The position numbers and the translations under genes are program-made. From positions 1 to 64,000 of the forward strand of contig CADACE010000003.1 of the NCBI GenBank assembly GCA_902786265.1: a stretch of DNA of 64,000 nt, read 5' to 3'. The DNA is from an uncultured Chloroflexota bacterium. Lineage in GTDB: Bacteria; Chloroflexota; Anaerolineae; Anaerolineales; Anaerolineaceae. Below, piece by piece: positions 1 through 8,944 of this stretch. Numbering within the stretch: the first letter of the stretch is position 1; every line of letters begins with the position of its first letter. The notes beneath the pieces were generated by a model. It was not told the DNA's origin, searched no databases, and was given only the letters and a program-made list of their open reading frames with translations.

Positions 1-3
1 GAT

Positions 4-1473
4 ATGGAAGATAAAGAAAAAACTCGTCTGAATGTACTGGCTTACGCAAGCCCTTCACTCTATGGGGACTTTGCGAAATACTTCTATTCCTCCGAAAACG
101 CCGGTCTGAATCTTGTGATGCAGTTTCCGAATTTCGATCTGCTGAACGCGTCTCAGTTCATCGCTACAAATGATGTCGACATCATCATCGCCGAACCGCA
201 CGTGGACCGTTTCAGCATCACGGATTTCCTGTCTCTCCGCCAGAAAGCGGATCATCCCTTGCTTCTTGTCGGGCTGGCCTACGCGGGAGCGGATATGGAG
301 CAGTTTTCCCGCAGCGGGATGGATATGTGTTATCCGCTCCCGCTGAATGAAGCGGTCATGGCCAAAATGAACGCGGAACTGCCCCGCAAGCTGGAAGCTG
401 TGTCAAAGGACTGGAAGAAAGGGGCCTGGGATTCCATCTCCACCCAGGAGATCCGCGACGCCGTATCCCAGTCCGCGGCAGGCAACTGGCAGAAGTCGGT
501 TATCTCGGTCTGGTCACCGAAGGGCGGCGTGGGGAAGACGACAGTCGCTGTTGAGCTTGCCAGCATCCTCGCCGGCGTCGGCGGACGGAATGTCTGCCTT
601 CTGGACACAAACCTGAACGGCGGCCATGTCCGCCTTCGCCTGAATGTGATGTCCGAACACAGCATCGTGTCTGTCGCGTCCATGTACGCTGGCGCGAAGA
701 ACAACAACAGCGACTGGTCTTCCGCGCAGAGGGAGATCAACCAGGAGATGGAGAAATTCCTGATCCCCGTTCCCGGCAGCAGCGATGTCAACGGCAGGTA
801 CAACTTTTTCTGTATTCCGGGCATCACCAACCAGGAACAGGCCCGCAGCCCATACCTGAAAGCGGAAGCCTGCGGGGAATTCATGCGCTCCCTTATCGAT
901 TATCTCAAGCAGCGCTTTGATTTCGTCGTGATCGATGTCGGTTCGTCCATCAACGTGCCGCTCCACCGTGAATCCTTCAAGAATTCCGATGTGATCCTGG
1001 TAGTATGCGACGCGGACGCGGCCTGTATCGCCGATACGCAGAAGACGGTCACCAAGATCCTGTCATCCCAGTTTCCGCTTGATAAGTTTGCCCTGGTGCT
1101 GAACCGCTGGCAGGAGAATACCGGCATCAGCATGCAGGATGTGGCTGGAAGGATGGGGATCCCAGTCCGCGGACTTATCCAGAATGACCACCTGGGCGGC
1201 GTCGTGAAGGCTGGGAATACCGGTTGTTCCTATGTTGTATCCAACAACAGGAAGCCGGACAATCCGCTGATCACGGAACGCTGCATGCAGGGGTTCGTTT
1301 CGCTTGCGGCAACCTTCTATCCTCCGATCACACCGGTCTGGGCCGCGAGGGCGGAAAGCGTCAAAGGCATTGACAAGTCCAAGATCAGCTTCGGGAACGG
1401 AGCTGCTGAAGCGATGAACAAGACCCAGAAGAAAAAGAAAGGATTCTTTGCCCGTCTTTTCGGTAAGGACTGA
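4..1473 (+). CDS. tadZ: TadZ/CpaE-like pilus localisation ATPase
   Basis: MinD/ParA-type ATPase that in Tad systems positions the pilus assembly machine. Residues 1-130 resemble the atypical receiver-like domain of CpaE/TadZ. A deviant Walker A (KGGVGKTT) lies near residues 173-180, followed by a conserved LLDTN segment and, near 300, FVVIDVGSS, as in MinD-family proteins. A short basic tail ends the protein. It is the first gene of a tadZ-A-B-C order and its TGA overlaps the ATG of tadA, so the two are translationally coupled. The start lies three bases into the window, so any upstream tad genes (prepilin peptidase, CpaB) are out of view. Confidence 0.88.
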   Translation: MEDKEKTRLNVLAYASPSLYGDFAKYFYSSENAGLNLVMQFPNFDLLNASQFIATNDVDIIIAEPHVDRFSITDFLSLRQKADHPLLLVGLAYAGADMEQFSRSGMDMCYPLPLNEAVMAKMNAELPRKLEAVSKDWKKGAWDSISTQEIRDAVSQSAAGNWQKSVISVWSPKGGVGKTTVAVELASILAGVGGRNVCLLDTNLNGGHVRLRLNVMSEHSIVSVASMYAGAKNNNSDWSSAQREINQEMEKFLIPVPGSSDVNGRYNFFCIPGITNQEQARSPYLKAEACGEFMRSLIDYLKQRFDFVVIDVGSSINVPLHRESFKNSDVILVVCDADAACIADTQKTVTKILSSQFPLDKFALVLNRWQENTGISMQDVAGRMGIPVRGLIQNDHLGGVVKAGNTGCSYVVSNNRKPDNPLITERCMQGFVSLAATFYPPITPVWAARAESVKGIDKSKISFGNGAAEAMNKTQKKKKGFFARLFGKD

Positions 1474-2981
1474 TGCATATGAACGATTTCGACTATTTTG
1501 ATGAAACCGGGGAAGACGGATTCGAATACGGATCCGTCTCCGGACTTACACTGGATAAAAGCAAGGAAGGATCCCCTTTTCTGGAAGGTCTGGCGCGTGT
1601 CCGCAGTGAGCTGACCAGGCTCGGCTACAGCGCACAGGACTTTACCAACGCCGGCCCGAAGATCGAAATGGACGCCCGCCTTGCGGCAAGGAACGTGTTC
1701 TCCTTCTATAACACTTCCGCCGGGGAAAAGGGATGCCTCACCATCGACATGCCCCGTGAGGAATTCGTTCAGAAGGCCGTTGACGAGATCCTCGGCATGG
1801 GCGAGCTCACTCCGCTTCTCGCGGACCAGTCCATTGAGGATATCACTGTCAACGGACCGGGGGAGATCATGACCTACAGCTCAGGAAGCTGGGATCATCA
1901 GCCGATGACGTTCGAAAGCAGCGAACGTCTTCTGGAGATGATCAACCGCGGGATCTCAAAATCCGGAAAAAAGGCCAACCCTGTCACGCCGATCGTGGAC
2001 GCGATCCTCCCCGGCGGGGAGCGCGTCAGCATCGTTACCTATCCGGTGACGGACGCCTGGCCGACGATCTGTATCCGCGCTCACCGTTCAAAGGATATCC
2101 AGTTGTCCGATTTCACAAGGAAATACGAAACGAAGAACAATGATTCGGACCGCTTTGACCTGACGAAATATCTCCCGGACTACACAAAAACTGACACCGG
2201 CGGGATGCTTTCCGCAAAGGCGGCGGCATATCTGCACGCCGCGGTCCTTGCGGGTCTGAATATCGTTATGGTCGGCCCTACCGGATGCGGGAAGACCACC
2301 ATGCTTACCGCCCTCGGCAAATGCATTCCGCCGGGAAAGCGCATCCTGATCATTGAGGACACGCCTGAGATCGACCTGAATCCCGGCGCGAAAACTCCGA
2401 ACAATGTCATCTACCTCCGCACCCGCGCAGCCAGCCTCGACGGAAACGTAGCCGCAGTAGAGCAGGCGGATCTGGTCAAGCTTGCACTGCGCCAGCGTCC
2501 GGACGCTCTGACGCTTGGGGAAGCCCGCGGAAAGGAAGTATTCGATCTGCTTAACGCCCTGAACACCGGGCATAAGAATGGCCTGACCTCGCTCCACGCG
2601 GAAGGTCCGCATGAGGTTTTCGGGCGTATCTTTATGATGCTTTCCCAGTCCGAACAGGGACGTCACCTGGACCGATACCGCGCTGCCAATCTTGCCGCCG
2701 GGACGCTGAACATTCTGGTAACGCTTCAGATTCACGGCAGCCGCCGGTCTGTGCACTCCATCGTCGAGTATTCCGGAAAACTGGTAAATGAGGACACGAC
2801 CCCGGAACCTGAGATCGTGCCGATCTTTCTGAACGAAGGCGGGAGAAACGGTAATCTCGGCCCGATGCTCCGCGGATCCTGCTTTGCACAGAAATTTGAG
2901 GACGCGGGAATGCCGGAATATACCTACACAACACAGCCGCTGCCGAGACAGTCAGCGGAGAAAGGAACTGCGGATGAATAA
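1473..2981 (+). CDS. tadA: TadA/CpaF-family secretion ATPase
   Basis: Cytoplasmic hexameric ATPase driving Flp pilus assembly (type II/IV secretion ATPase family). Walker A GPTGCGKTT is near residues 267-275, the Asp-box-like IIEDTPEIDL near 293, a Walker B-like segment with LGEARGKE near 345, and a His box (TGHKNGLTSLHAEGP) near 365. At 502 aa it is full length for CpaF. The start overlaps the tadZ stop codon and the last 8 bases overlap tadB. N-terminal residues 1-60 are acidic and less conserved. Confidence 0.92.
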   Translation: MHMNDFDYFDETGEDGFEYGSVSGLTLDKSKEGSPFLEGLARVRSELTRLGYSAQDFTNAGPKIEMDARLAARNVFSFYNTSAGEKGCLTIDMPREEFVQKAVDEILGMGELTPLLADQSIEDITVNGPGEIMTYSSGSWDHQPMTFESSERLLEMINRGISKSGKKANPVTPIVDAILPGGERVSIVTYPVTDAWPTICIRAHRSKDIQLSDFTRKYETKNNDSDRFDLTKYLPDYTKTDTGGMLSAKAAAYLHAAVLAGLNIVMVGPTGCGKTTMLTALGKCIPPGKRILIIEDTPEIDLNPGAKTPNNVIYLRTRAASLDGNVAAVEQADLVKLALRQRPDALTLGEARGKEVFDLLNALNTGHKNGLTSLHAEGPHEVFGRIFMMLSQSEQGRHLDRYRAANLAAGTLNILVTLQIHGSRRSVHSIVEYSGKLVNEDTTPEPEIVPIFLNEGGRNGNLGPMLRGSCFAQKFEDAGMPEYTYTTQPLPRQSAEKGTADE

Positions 2982-3930
2982 CGCAATTATCGATACCAAC
3001 CTGCTTTTCGCCATTGTCGGTGCCCTCGGTGCCTTCCTGATCTGGACAGGGCTGACTTACCGTGAAAAGAAAGCGGAACAGACGGATCTGGACCGTGTTT
3101 CCGCACTGCTTGATGCAGACAAGCTGAGCTACAAGCAGCAGAACTTCATCAAAACCGCCCGGAAATACGGCCTAGAAACCGCTATCGGACAGGCCAATCT
3201 GAATGTAACCAAAGCGGTCTTTATCCGGGACGGGATGATCATTATGGCTGTCCTCATGGCAGCGGGATGGATCGCGTCCAACAATATTGTCGTAATGCTT
3301 ACGCTCGGCGGGATCTCCTGGTTTGCCTATATCATGTGGCTGTTCGAGCGCCGGGACAAGCAGGGGCTGGAATATGAGGAAGCGCTTGCAGATATGGCCG
3401 ACCGCATGGCATCAGGTGCGGCCATTCATACGGTCATCCGCGATACGCTGGATCATGCCATCCGGATGGCGCCGGCGATCGTCAAGACAGATTTTGAACT
3501 GATCCTGACCAACCTGAATCAGGGCGCGAAATTTGAGGAGGCTGTGCAGGAGGTGAAGAAGAAACGGCATTCCACATCTTTGAATCTGCTCCTGGACACG
3601 CTTGAAACCTGGGAATACAAGGGAAGCGCCGTGCCGCTTGCGGACGTTCTGCATCCGCTGACGGAAACGATCCGCTCCCGCATGAGGGCACGTCAAAAGG
3701 TCAACGCCGACCTTCAGACACAGAAGAGCACGCTGTATATTATCACTGCCTCGCCCTTTGTCTTTATGATCGCGATGCGTCTGTTCTTCCCGGATTCGCG
3801 GGAAGCCTACCAGACACCGCTCGGTACTTTCTTCCTGATTTTGTCTATTGCGACGGCGTGTGTCGGGTATATCGTCGGGAACAAGGTTCTGAATTCCGCG
3901 GGTAAGGTTCTTGAAATCGGTGGAGAATAA
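2974..3930 (+). CDS. tadB: TadB-like inner-membrane platform protein
   Basis: Membrane platform protein of the T2SSF/GspF fold that pairs with TadC. The ATG at 2974 is preferred over the upstream in-frame start at 2884 because it gives an immediate N-terminal membrane segment (residues about 8-22) and a normal 8-bp overlap with tadA. Further membrane segments lie near residues 80-125 and at the C-terminus (about 255-310), with the soluble T2SSF core between. At 318 aa the length fits TadB. Confidence 0.85.
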   Translation: MNNAIIDTNLLFAIVGALGAFLIWTGLTYREKKAEQTDLDRVSALLDADKLSYKQQNFIKTARKYGLETAIGQANLNVTKAVFIRDGMIIMAVLMAAGWIASNNIVVMLTLGGISWFAYIMWLFERRDKQGLEYEEALADMADRMASGAAIHTVIRDTLDHAIRMAPAIVKTDFELILTNLNQGAKFEEAVQEVKKKRHSTSLNLLLDTLETWEYKGSAVPLADVLHPLTETIRSRMRARQKVNADLQTQKSTLYIITASPFVFMIAMRLFFPDSREAYQTPLGTFFLILSIATACVGYIVGNKVLNSAGKVLEIGGE

Positions 3931-3939
3931 GGAGGCTTT

Positions 3940-4647
3940 ATGAATTACATCGTTTTTGCTTTTGCGGCAGCCGCCGGAATCGCACTGATTATGATCGGTA
4001 TCCTGAGCGGAAAAACCGCCGGTAAGAAAGTGCTGCAGGAAGACGAGAATGGATATCTCCGGCCCATTGCAGCCAATGAATCCACTGTTTTCACTGCCAT
4101 GCTCGCGGATCTTTCCAATAAGATCCGTCCGGTTGATGGTAACCTTGAAACCCGGCTTAGAAAGTCCCCGGACCGGAAGATCATCAGTGCGACGAACAAA
4201 CGGAAAAAGACGATCCAGCGTGAGATGGGTTTTGGTCTTGAACAGATTTCCCTGATGCTGACATCCGGCGAACAGCTGGAAAAGGCTCTGTCATCCGCAA
4301 AGAAGACCGGGGAGTTCGGACAGATCTGCGAACATATCGCGGTCGGAAAGGCGACGAACCGAACGATCAGGGATATTATTGATGAGATCAAAGCGGAACT
4401 GCCTGAGATCTCTGTGATGAACGAATTCCTTGAACTGGTACGCATGGAAAGCAAGGGTCAGAATCTGGTAGAGCCATTCCGGGTTATGGCCATGCTTCAG
4501 CGTGACCGGCTTGAAAATGAGATTATCGAAGCAGGAGGCAAGGCCAAAGTCACAGTCACGATGCTGACATCTGCATTTGTCATGATGTCATCGCTGTTCG
4601 TTCTGATCGGTCCGATTTTCATTATCATGCAGAATACAGGATTCTAA
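3940..4647 (+). CDS. tadC: TadC-like inner-membrane platform protein
   Basis: Second T2SSF platform protein of the Tad machine. A GGAGG ribosome binding site lies just before the ATG, nine bases after tadB. One N-terminal membrane segment (residues 1-22), a helical cytoplasmic core and a C-terminal membrane segment (about 205-232) are visible. At 235 aa it is short for TadC (usually around 300), so part of the N-terminal repeat may be reduced. The operon ends here at a strong terminator. Confidence 0.8.
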   Translation: MNYIVFAFAAAAGIALIMIGILSGKTAGKKVLQEDENGYLRPIAANESTVFTAMLADLSNKIRPVDGNLETRLRKSPDRKIISATNKRKKTIQREMGFGLEQISLMLTSGEQLEKALSSAKKTGEFGQICEHIAVGKATNRTIRDIIDEIKAELPEISVMNEFLELVRMESKGQNLVEPFRVMAMLQRDRLENEIIEAGGKAKVTVTMLTSAFVMMSSLFVLIGPIFIIMQNTGF

Positions 4648-4666
4648 TAACAACTCTCCTTTTTGT

Positions 4667-4708
4667 AAAAAGTCACCTGACTTGGATCATCATGTCAGGT
4701 GACTTTTT
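4667..4708 (+). terminator. Intrinsic terminator of the tadZABC operon
   Basis: A perfect 15-bp inverted repeat (4667-4681 with 4694-4708) around a 12-base loop, A-rich on the left and ending in TTTTT, lies 20 bases after the tadC stop. Being A-rich at one end and T-rich at the other, it could work in both directions. Confidence 0.9.
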
Positions 4709-4787
4709 ACTATGTAGATATCAATCGTCCGACTCTTAGAAGAAGAATTACGCCTGACTGTACCCACGCCTTTCTGTCACTGTTGTC

Positions 4788-4994
4788 TCAGAAGTAGAAG
4801 ATTTCCTCAAATTTTTTATCAAGCGCAACGCAGAGGATAAGAGCCAGCTTTGCTGTTGGATTAAACTGCCCAGTTTCTATGGAACTGATCGTATTCCTGG
4901 ATACGCCTACCATTTCCGCAAGCTGTGTCTGCGATAAACCTTTTTCGGAACGGATCTCCTTCAGTTTGTTTTTCAATACCAATTTATCATTCAT
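4788..4994 (-). CDS. Small XRE-family HTH regulator
   Basis: A 68-residue Cro/CI-type DNA-binding protein. The five-helix HTH is clear: LSQTQLAEMVGVSRNTISS is the helix-turn-helix, followed by IETGQFNPTAKLALILCVAL and a short IFYF tail, the typical form of small Clostridia regulators of this family. It is the second gene of a two-gene minus-strand operon behind the membrane protein at 5005-5328. Three similar palindromes overlap that operon's promoter, so autoregulation is likely (inference). Confidence 0.85.
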   Translation of the reverse strand: MNDKLVLKNKLKEIRSEKGLSQTQLAEMVGVSRNTISSIETGQFNPTAKLALILCVALDKKFEEIFYF

Positions 4995-5004
4995 AATCTT
5001 TACC

Positions 5005-5328
5005 TCAATGCGAGGTCAATTGGATAATCCATGCCACGAGCCAGCAAACCGTTGCGATTCCGTATGCGATCGTGACAAACAGTTCATGTCTCTTCTTCAT
5101 TTTTGTGTATTTACTGAAAAAGACGATAGTAAGCCCGGCACTGACGACAAAAAGCATTTCCGGAAATCCCCTCCCGTACACATGATGGTCAACCAGTCCT
5201 GCAATCACAGCAAGGCAGACTGTAACAATCCAGGCGATACGAATACCGTCCTTTGAAAATTCGATATCAGCAATATCTCTGTTTTTATTCTCTTCTTTAC
5301 TGGCACGAAGTATTTCATCTTTATTCAT
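5005..5328 (-). CDS. Small membrane protein, DUF6442-like
   Basis: A 107-residue protein with a charged N-terminus (MNKDEILRASKEENKNRD) and three predicted membrane segments, the arrangement seen in DUF6442 proteins usually paired with an XRE regulator. The start at 5328 is chosen over the longer reading because GGAGG lies seven bases upstream. It is the first gene of the operon with the HTH gene 10 bases downstream. Its biochemical role is unknown. The family name is from memory and needs a profile search. Confidence 0.7.
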   Translation of the reverse strand: MNKDEILRASKEENKNRDIADIEFSKDGIRIAWIVTVCLAVIAGLVDHHVYGRGFPEMLFVVSAGLTIVFFSKYTKMKKRHELFVTIAYGIATVCWLVAWIIQLTSH

Positions 5329-5347
5329 ATCATTACCTCCATTTATT

Positions 5348-5424
5348 TGCAAAGTTTACTTTGCATGATGCCATTATAGTATTGCCAAGTGTACTTGTCA
5401 ATATATTGCAAAGTTTTCTTTGCA
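5348..5424. promoter_or_regulatory. Three 18-bp palindromic operators
   Basis: TGCAAAGTTTACTTTGCA (5348-5365), TGCCAAGTGTACTTGTCA (5383-5400) and TGCAAAGTTTTCTTTGCA (5407-5424) share the pattern TGCnAAGT-NN-ACTTnGCA or close to it. The middle one covers the -35 box and spacer of the operon promoter, and the other two flank it downstream and upstream. They are probably bound by the XRE protein encoded at 4788-4994. Confidence 0.75.
5373..5401 (-). promoter_or_regulatory. Consensus promoter of the XRE/DUF6442 operon
   Basis: Read on the minus strand, TTGACA (5401-5396) and TATAAT (5378-5373) are separated by exactly 17 bases, a perfect housekeeping-sigma promoter about 45 bases upstream of the start codon at 5328. 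Confidence 0.85.
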
Positions 5425-5563
5425 AATTCATGAAATTGATTATTTTTTTTGACAGGTTGTATGTATCATGTATATTACCGATGACATTCGGAGATTAATA
5501 AGGGCTGTTCTTTATTTTGCTGATAAAATGAAGGAGTAACGCAAAAAAAGTATGGAGGAAACA

Positions 5564-5737
5564 ATGGAAGGATATTGTGTAAAATGCAAGGCTAAGCGTG
5601 AGATCCAGAATCCTCCTGCTGATTTCAATAAGCGCGGCAGCGCTGTCGTTTATGGTACCTGCCCTGAATGCGGCACCAAGATTTACCGCATCGGCCGTAC
5701 CGAACTTCATGAGGGTATGGAAGCCCCCAAGAAATAA
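5564..5737 (+). CDS. DUF5679-like small zinc-ribbon protein
   Basis: A 57-residue protein with two Cys pairs, YCVKCK at the start and GTCPECG in the middle, forming a rubredoxin-like zinc knuckle. This is the signature of DUF5679 proteins. The ATG at 5564 is preferred to the one at 5552 because a GGAGG sits seven bases upstream of it, inside the alternative start region. It is monocistronic and followed by a bidirectional terminator. Function unknown; possibly nucleic-acid or ribosome associated. Confidence 0.7.
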   Translation: MEGYCVKCKAKREIQNPPADFNKRGSAVVYGTCPECGTKIYRIGRTELHEGMEAPKK

Positions 5738-5762
5738 CAGATTTCAAAGCTTATTTCTTAGC

Positions 5763-5805
5763 AAAAAAAACAGGAACCGGATCAGACCGAATTCCTGTTT
5801 TTTTT
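5763..5805. terminator. Bidirectional intrinsic terminator
   Basis: AAAACAGGAA and TTCCTGTTTT arms with A- and T-tracts on both sides separate the convergent genes at 5564-5737 (plus) and 5828-6964 (minus). Confidence 0.85.
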
Positions 5806-5827
5806 GATGATTTGTTTGAAACTCTAA

Positions 5828-6964
5828 TCAAGCTTCGTCATATTCACCGTATTCACATCCAGCATGAGTCACACAGACTTCATCCACAAGAACCAGGTCT
5901 GCTCCTTGTTTGTCATACAGTCGAATCGTTCCCCAACCATTTCCGCCATTCCACAGGCGGTTATGTTTTTTGGTCCCATCCGGAGCTTCATAATTGACCA
6001 GCAGCATATCTTTTTTCAGACAGCAGATTTCTGTCTCCATAACCGCGTGTGTATTTTCCTGTCTCACATGCCAGAAGACCTCAGTTTCTGTTTCCTCAAA
6101 TGAGAATTCGGTTTTTACATGCAGCCATAAGTGAGAGAAATTGAAGTCATATTCTTTCCCTTCGTAATAGAATACACCGAGCAGACGCCGGTCCAAGGGG
6201 ACGAAGTAAATTTTTGGCCGACCGCCGCCGATGTCGAAAACGCTGTTGAGCAGTTTCTTCCCGGTCAGCTTGCTGGTCAGACAGTTAGAGGAAAGCCATA
6301 ACCAGGGGCTTGTAAAATCCCGACCCCAGTTCTTGTCTGCATATCCGTAGGATTTCTCGGGTGTAACGGTATATTTCCTCCCGTTGAACTCGATAGTCCC
6401 GCTGTAAGTGCTTTTCATTCCTTCGGCATGCCAGTACATGGCAAAAGCTTCAGCATCCCGCAGCGGTTTGCTCGCACCGTAGCCGACGTTAAAAGCAATC
6501 TGTTTGTCGATCGTCAGATCCCAGCACATTTCTCCGGAATCGCACATCCATTCCGGATGAGATTCTGCTTCTTCTTTCGTAATGGAAAGACTCCCTTTCA
6601 GAGCAGTTTCACAGGCAAGACAATCCTCGGCAGCGATACTGTAAGGTGCTTCTCCATGCAGTGTGACGTCCTTCCATGCAAAAAACCTGTGAAGCTGACA
6701 GTGATCCTCTCCCCAGGTTCCGGCTTTAACCATCAGGTAAGATGGATGGGTATTGGTCTCCCTGTTTGACGGAAGCTGCCCGAAAACCGGAGTGTTCTTC
6801 GCTAATGCAGGATTACATACGAAAAATTCAATGAAAAAAGGTTTGTCCTCGCCGGTGATTGCGTCCTGTGCTGTGAAAGAATGCCACCACCAGTCATAAC
6901 CTTGATAAGCAAGAGGCCCATGAAGCATGAATGCATTTCGGGTTATATCATGATGATTGAACAT
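5828..6964 (-). CDS. Tocopherol-cyclase/CrtC-like lipocalin-fold protein
   Basis: A 378-residue cytoplasmic protein without signal peptide. The segment GYADKNWGRDFTSPWLW near residue 210 matches the conserved core of the tocopherol-cyclase-like/CrtC/AttH superfamily, which folds as two lipocalin barrels. Many aromatic residues and beta-rich stretches fit this. The ATG at 6964 (MFNHHDITRN) has AAGGAG at correct spacing; the longer reading from 7039 lacks one and would overlap the next gene's promoter. In Firmicutes the substrate of these proteins is unknown. Confidence 0.6.
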   Translation of the reverse strand: MFNHHDITRNAFMLHGPLAYQGYDWWWHSFTAQDAITGEDKPFFIEFFVCNPALAKNTPVFGQLPSNRETNTHPSYLMVKAGTWGEDHCQLHRFFAWKDVTLHGEAPYSIAAEDCLACETALKGSLSITKEEAESHPEWMCDSGEMCWDLTIDKQIAFNVGYGASKPLRDAEAFAMYWHAEGMKSTYSGTIEFNGRKYTVTPEKSYGYADKNWGRDFTSPWLWLSSNCLTSKLTGKKLLNSVFDIGGGRPKIYFVPLDRRLLGVFYYEGKEYDFNFSHLWLHVKTEFSFEETETEVFWHVRQENTHAVMETEICCLKKDMLLVNYEAPDGTKKHNRLWNGGNGWGTIRLYDKQGADLVLVDEVCVTHAGCEYGEYDEA

Positions 6965-7079
6965 CTCATTCTCCTTTATCCTATATGTTGGTGTTTGGAA
7001 TATTTCACCAAACTGCTCAATTATATATTCCTTTTCCAAACAGGGAATGCCTTTCGTTATAATATACCGAGGAGTGAAG

Positions 7080-7784
7080 ATGATTTACATTACAGGTGAC
7101 ACACACGGATTCAACGATATTGACAAGCTCGTTCTCAACAAGACACTGGCTTCGCTGACAAAAGAGGATTATCTGCTGATCACCGGTGATTTCGGCGGAG
7201 TCTGGGACGTCGGAATGCATGACGAGGATATCCTGGATTATTATTCAAAAAAGCCTTATGCGACCTTGTTCATCGATGGAAACCATGAAAATTTCGACCT
7301 TCTGAACAGCTATCCCGTTGAAATGTGGAATGGAGGAAAGATCCACAGAGTCACAGACAAAGTGTTTCATCTGATGCGCGGTCAGGTATTCAATATCGAG
7401 GGCAGTAGCATCTTCACTTTTGGAGGAGGTCTGAGCATCGACAAGGCTTACCGGACCATCGGGATCAGCTGGTGGCCTGAAGAGGAACCGTCTGAAGAGG
7501 AATGCGCGGAAGCAATGGAAAACCTTGAGAAAAACGGGTTTCTCGTCGATTACATCGTTACTCACGCTGCGCCTGAATCCATTGTCAGGAATGAGATCAA
7601 TAACTCACACAGGCTTCTTTGCCTTGACTGCAAAGCGGAAATGTTTCTCGATAAAGTTCTTGAAAAGGCGGTTTACAGGCACTGGTACTGCGGCCATTAC
7701 CATTTTGATATGGATATACCCAATCACAGGCTTTCAGTTTTGTATCAGAGTGTTCTCGAAATAAAAAGCGGAAGCAAAGTTTGA
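7080..7784 (+). CDS. Calcineurin-type metallophosphoesterase
   Basis: All five metal-binding blocks are visible in order: GDTHG at residues 6-10, GDFGGVWD near 40, DGNHENF near 65, THAAPES near 160 and GHYHFD near 205. That is a complete dinuclear metallophosphoesterase. The start at 7080 (MIYITGDTHG) has GAGGAG upstream; the longer open frame to 6957 runs back into the divergent gene. It has no signal peptide, so it is a cytoplasmic phosphodiesterase or phosphatase of unknown substrate. Confidence 0.85.
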   Translation: MIYITGDTHGFNDIDKLVLNKTLASLTKEDYLLITGDFGGVWDVGMHDEDILDYYSKKPYATLFIDGNHENFDLLNSYPVEMWNGGKIHRVTDKVFHLMRGQVFNIEGSSIFTFGGGLSIDKAYRTIGISWWPEEEPSEEECAEAMENLEKNGFLVDYIVTHAAPESIVRNEINNSHRLLCLDCKAEMFLDKVLEKAVYRHWYCGHYHFDMDIPNHRLSVLYQSVLEIKSGSKV

Positions 7785-7918
7785 CGTTATCTCCCCTTTT
7801 TAATCCCGTTTGAACTATAATAAATTCAACTCATGGCAGAAAAAAATCTGTCTTACAAAACCCAAAATTACTATTGGGCGGTTTACACTTACATAAATCG
7901 GAACTAACGGGGATAAAG

Positions 7919-8944
7919 ATGGAAAATGAAATGATTATAAGCAATAATGAGATCATGGAAATTCCAGAAAACAGCCTATTGATTCCGGACGATCTTTATG
8001 AAATAGTCAACATCAGAGATATTTTTAATCATCAGCAATCTGCTGCCGATGTCGTTCTCAGGAAGGTAACCGATGTGGTTACAGATTCTTCGATCGGCGA
8101 AACAATCAAAAAGGGAATGAAAAAAGATTTCCGCTACGTCGTTAATATGACCGATGAAATGAAACAGGCTATTGACAGCGGAGCGATAAAGCTTGATCAA
8201 AATAAGGCCGGCGAAATATTCGCGCAGATCAGAGACGCAACCGGACAATTTGGCGACAAGATTCCTATCAGCAAAGAAATGATTGCGGCAGGAATAAACC
8301 CGATGGAAATATCCCATGCCCTGCAAATGAAGGCCCTGCAGCGTAAGCTGGATGAAATGATGAATGTTTTGGACGAAATCGGACAGGATGTCGCTGAGGT
8401 TATCCAGGGTCAGCAAAATGATCGGATCGGCTTGTATAACAGCGGTCTCTGTCTGTATCTGGAATCAAGAAATATTCAGGATCTTTCTCTCAGGTCTCTG
8501 ATCGTTGCACAGGCACTGAAAACACTGAGTGACGGGAATGAACAGATAAAGCAGGAGATGAGGACATCGATTCAATATCTTCTTGAAGGACGATATAAAA
8601 AAATCAAGGGGAAAAGTTCGGAAGACATTCAGGAAAAGATGGCCAATATCAATAAATGTTTTGATATTATACACAGGTCATATCTTCTCAAATCTTCCAT
8701 TTATTCAGAGCGGAATGAAATACAGGCAATGCTGTCCGCTTTGGATCAATACGGCAAATTCCTGAAGCATGAAATAATTCCCATTGCGCCGAAACTCACC
8801 GAGTTTGATAAAAATGATGTTCTTCTTCAGGATGGAAGATGGGATACCAGAGCGAAATTGTTTGACAGTATCAGTACTGTCAGACAGCAGATCGCCGGTG
8901 CACAGACTTACTATATAGGAATTGAGGGTGAACAAAATGGCTAA
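7919..8944 (+). CDS. Unrecognised helical protein, first gene of a pair
   Basis: A 341-residue, mostly alpha-helical, soluble protein that I do not recognise. Residues 45-75 are basic and hydrophobic with a KKGMKKDFRY stretch. Residues 130-165 (LQMKALQRKLDEMMNVLDEI) have coiled-coil character. No signal peptide or membrane span. It overlaps the next gene by 8 bases, so the two are almost certainly co-translated. The start at 7919 is chosen because the longer reading begins with TTG and has no ribosome binding site. Confidence 0.6.
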   Translation: MENEMIISNNEIMEIPENSLLIPDDLYEIVNIRDIFNHQQSAADVVLRKVTDVVTDSSIGETIKKGMKKDFRYVVNMTDEMKQAIDSGAIKLDQNKAGEIFAQIRDATGQFGDKIPISKEMIAAGINPMEISHALQMKALQRKLDEMMNVLDEIGQDVAEVIQGQQNDRIGLYNSGLCLYLESRNIQDLSLRSLIVAQALKTLSDGNEQIKQEMRTSIQYLLEGRYKKIKGKSSEDIQEKMANINKCFDIIHRSYLLKSSIYSERNEIQAMLSALDQYGKFLKHEIIPIAPKLTEFDKNDVLLQDGRWDTRAKLFDSISTVRQQIAGAQTYYIGIEGEQNG

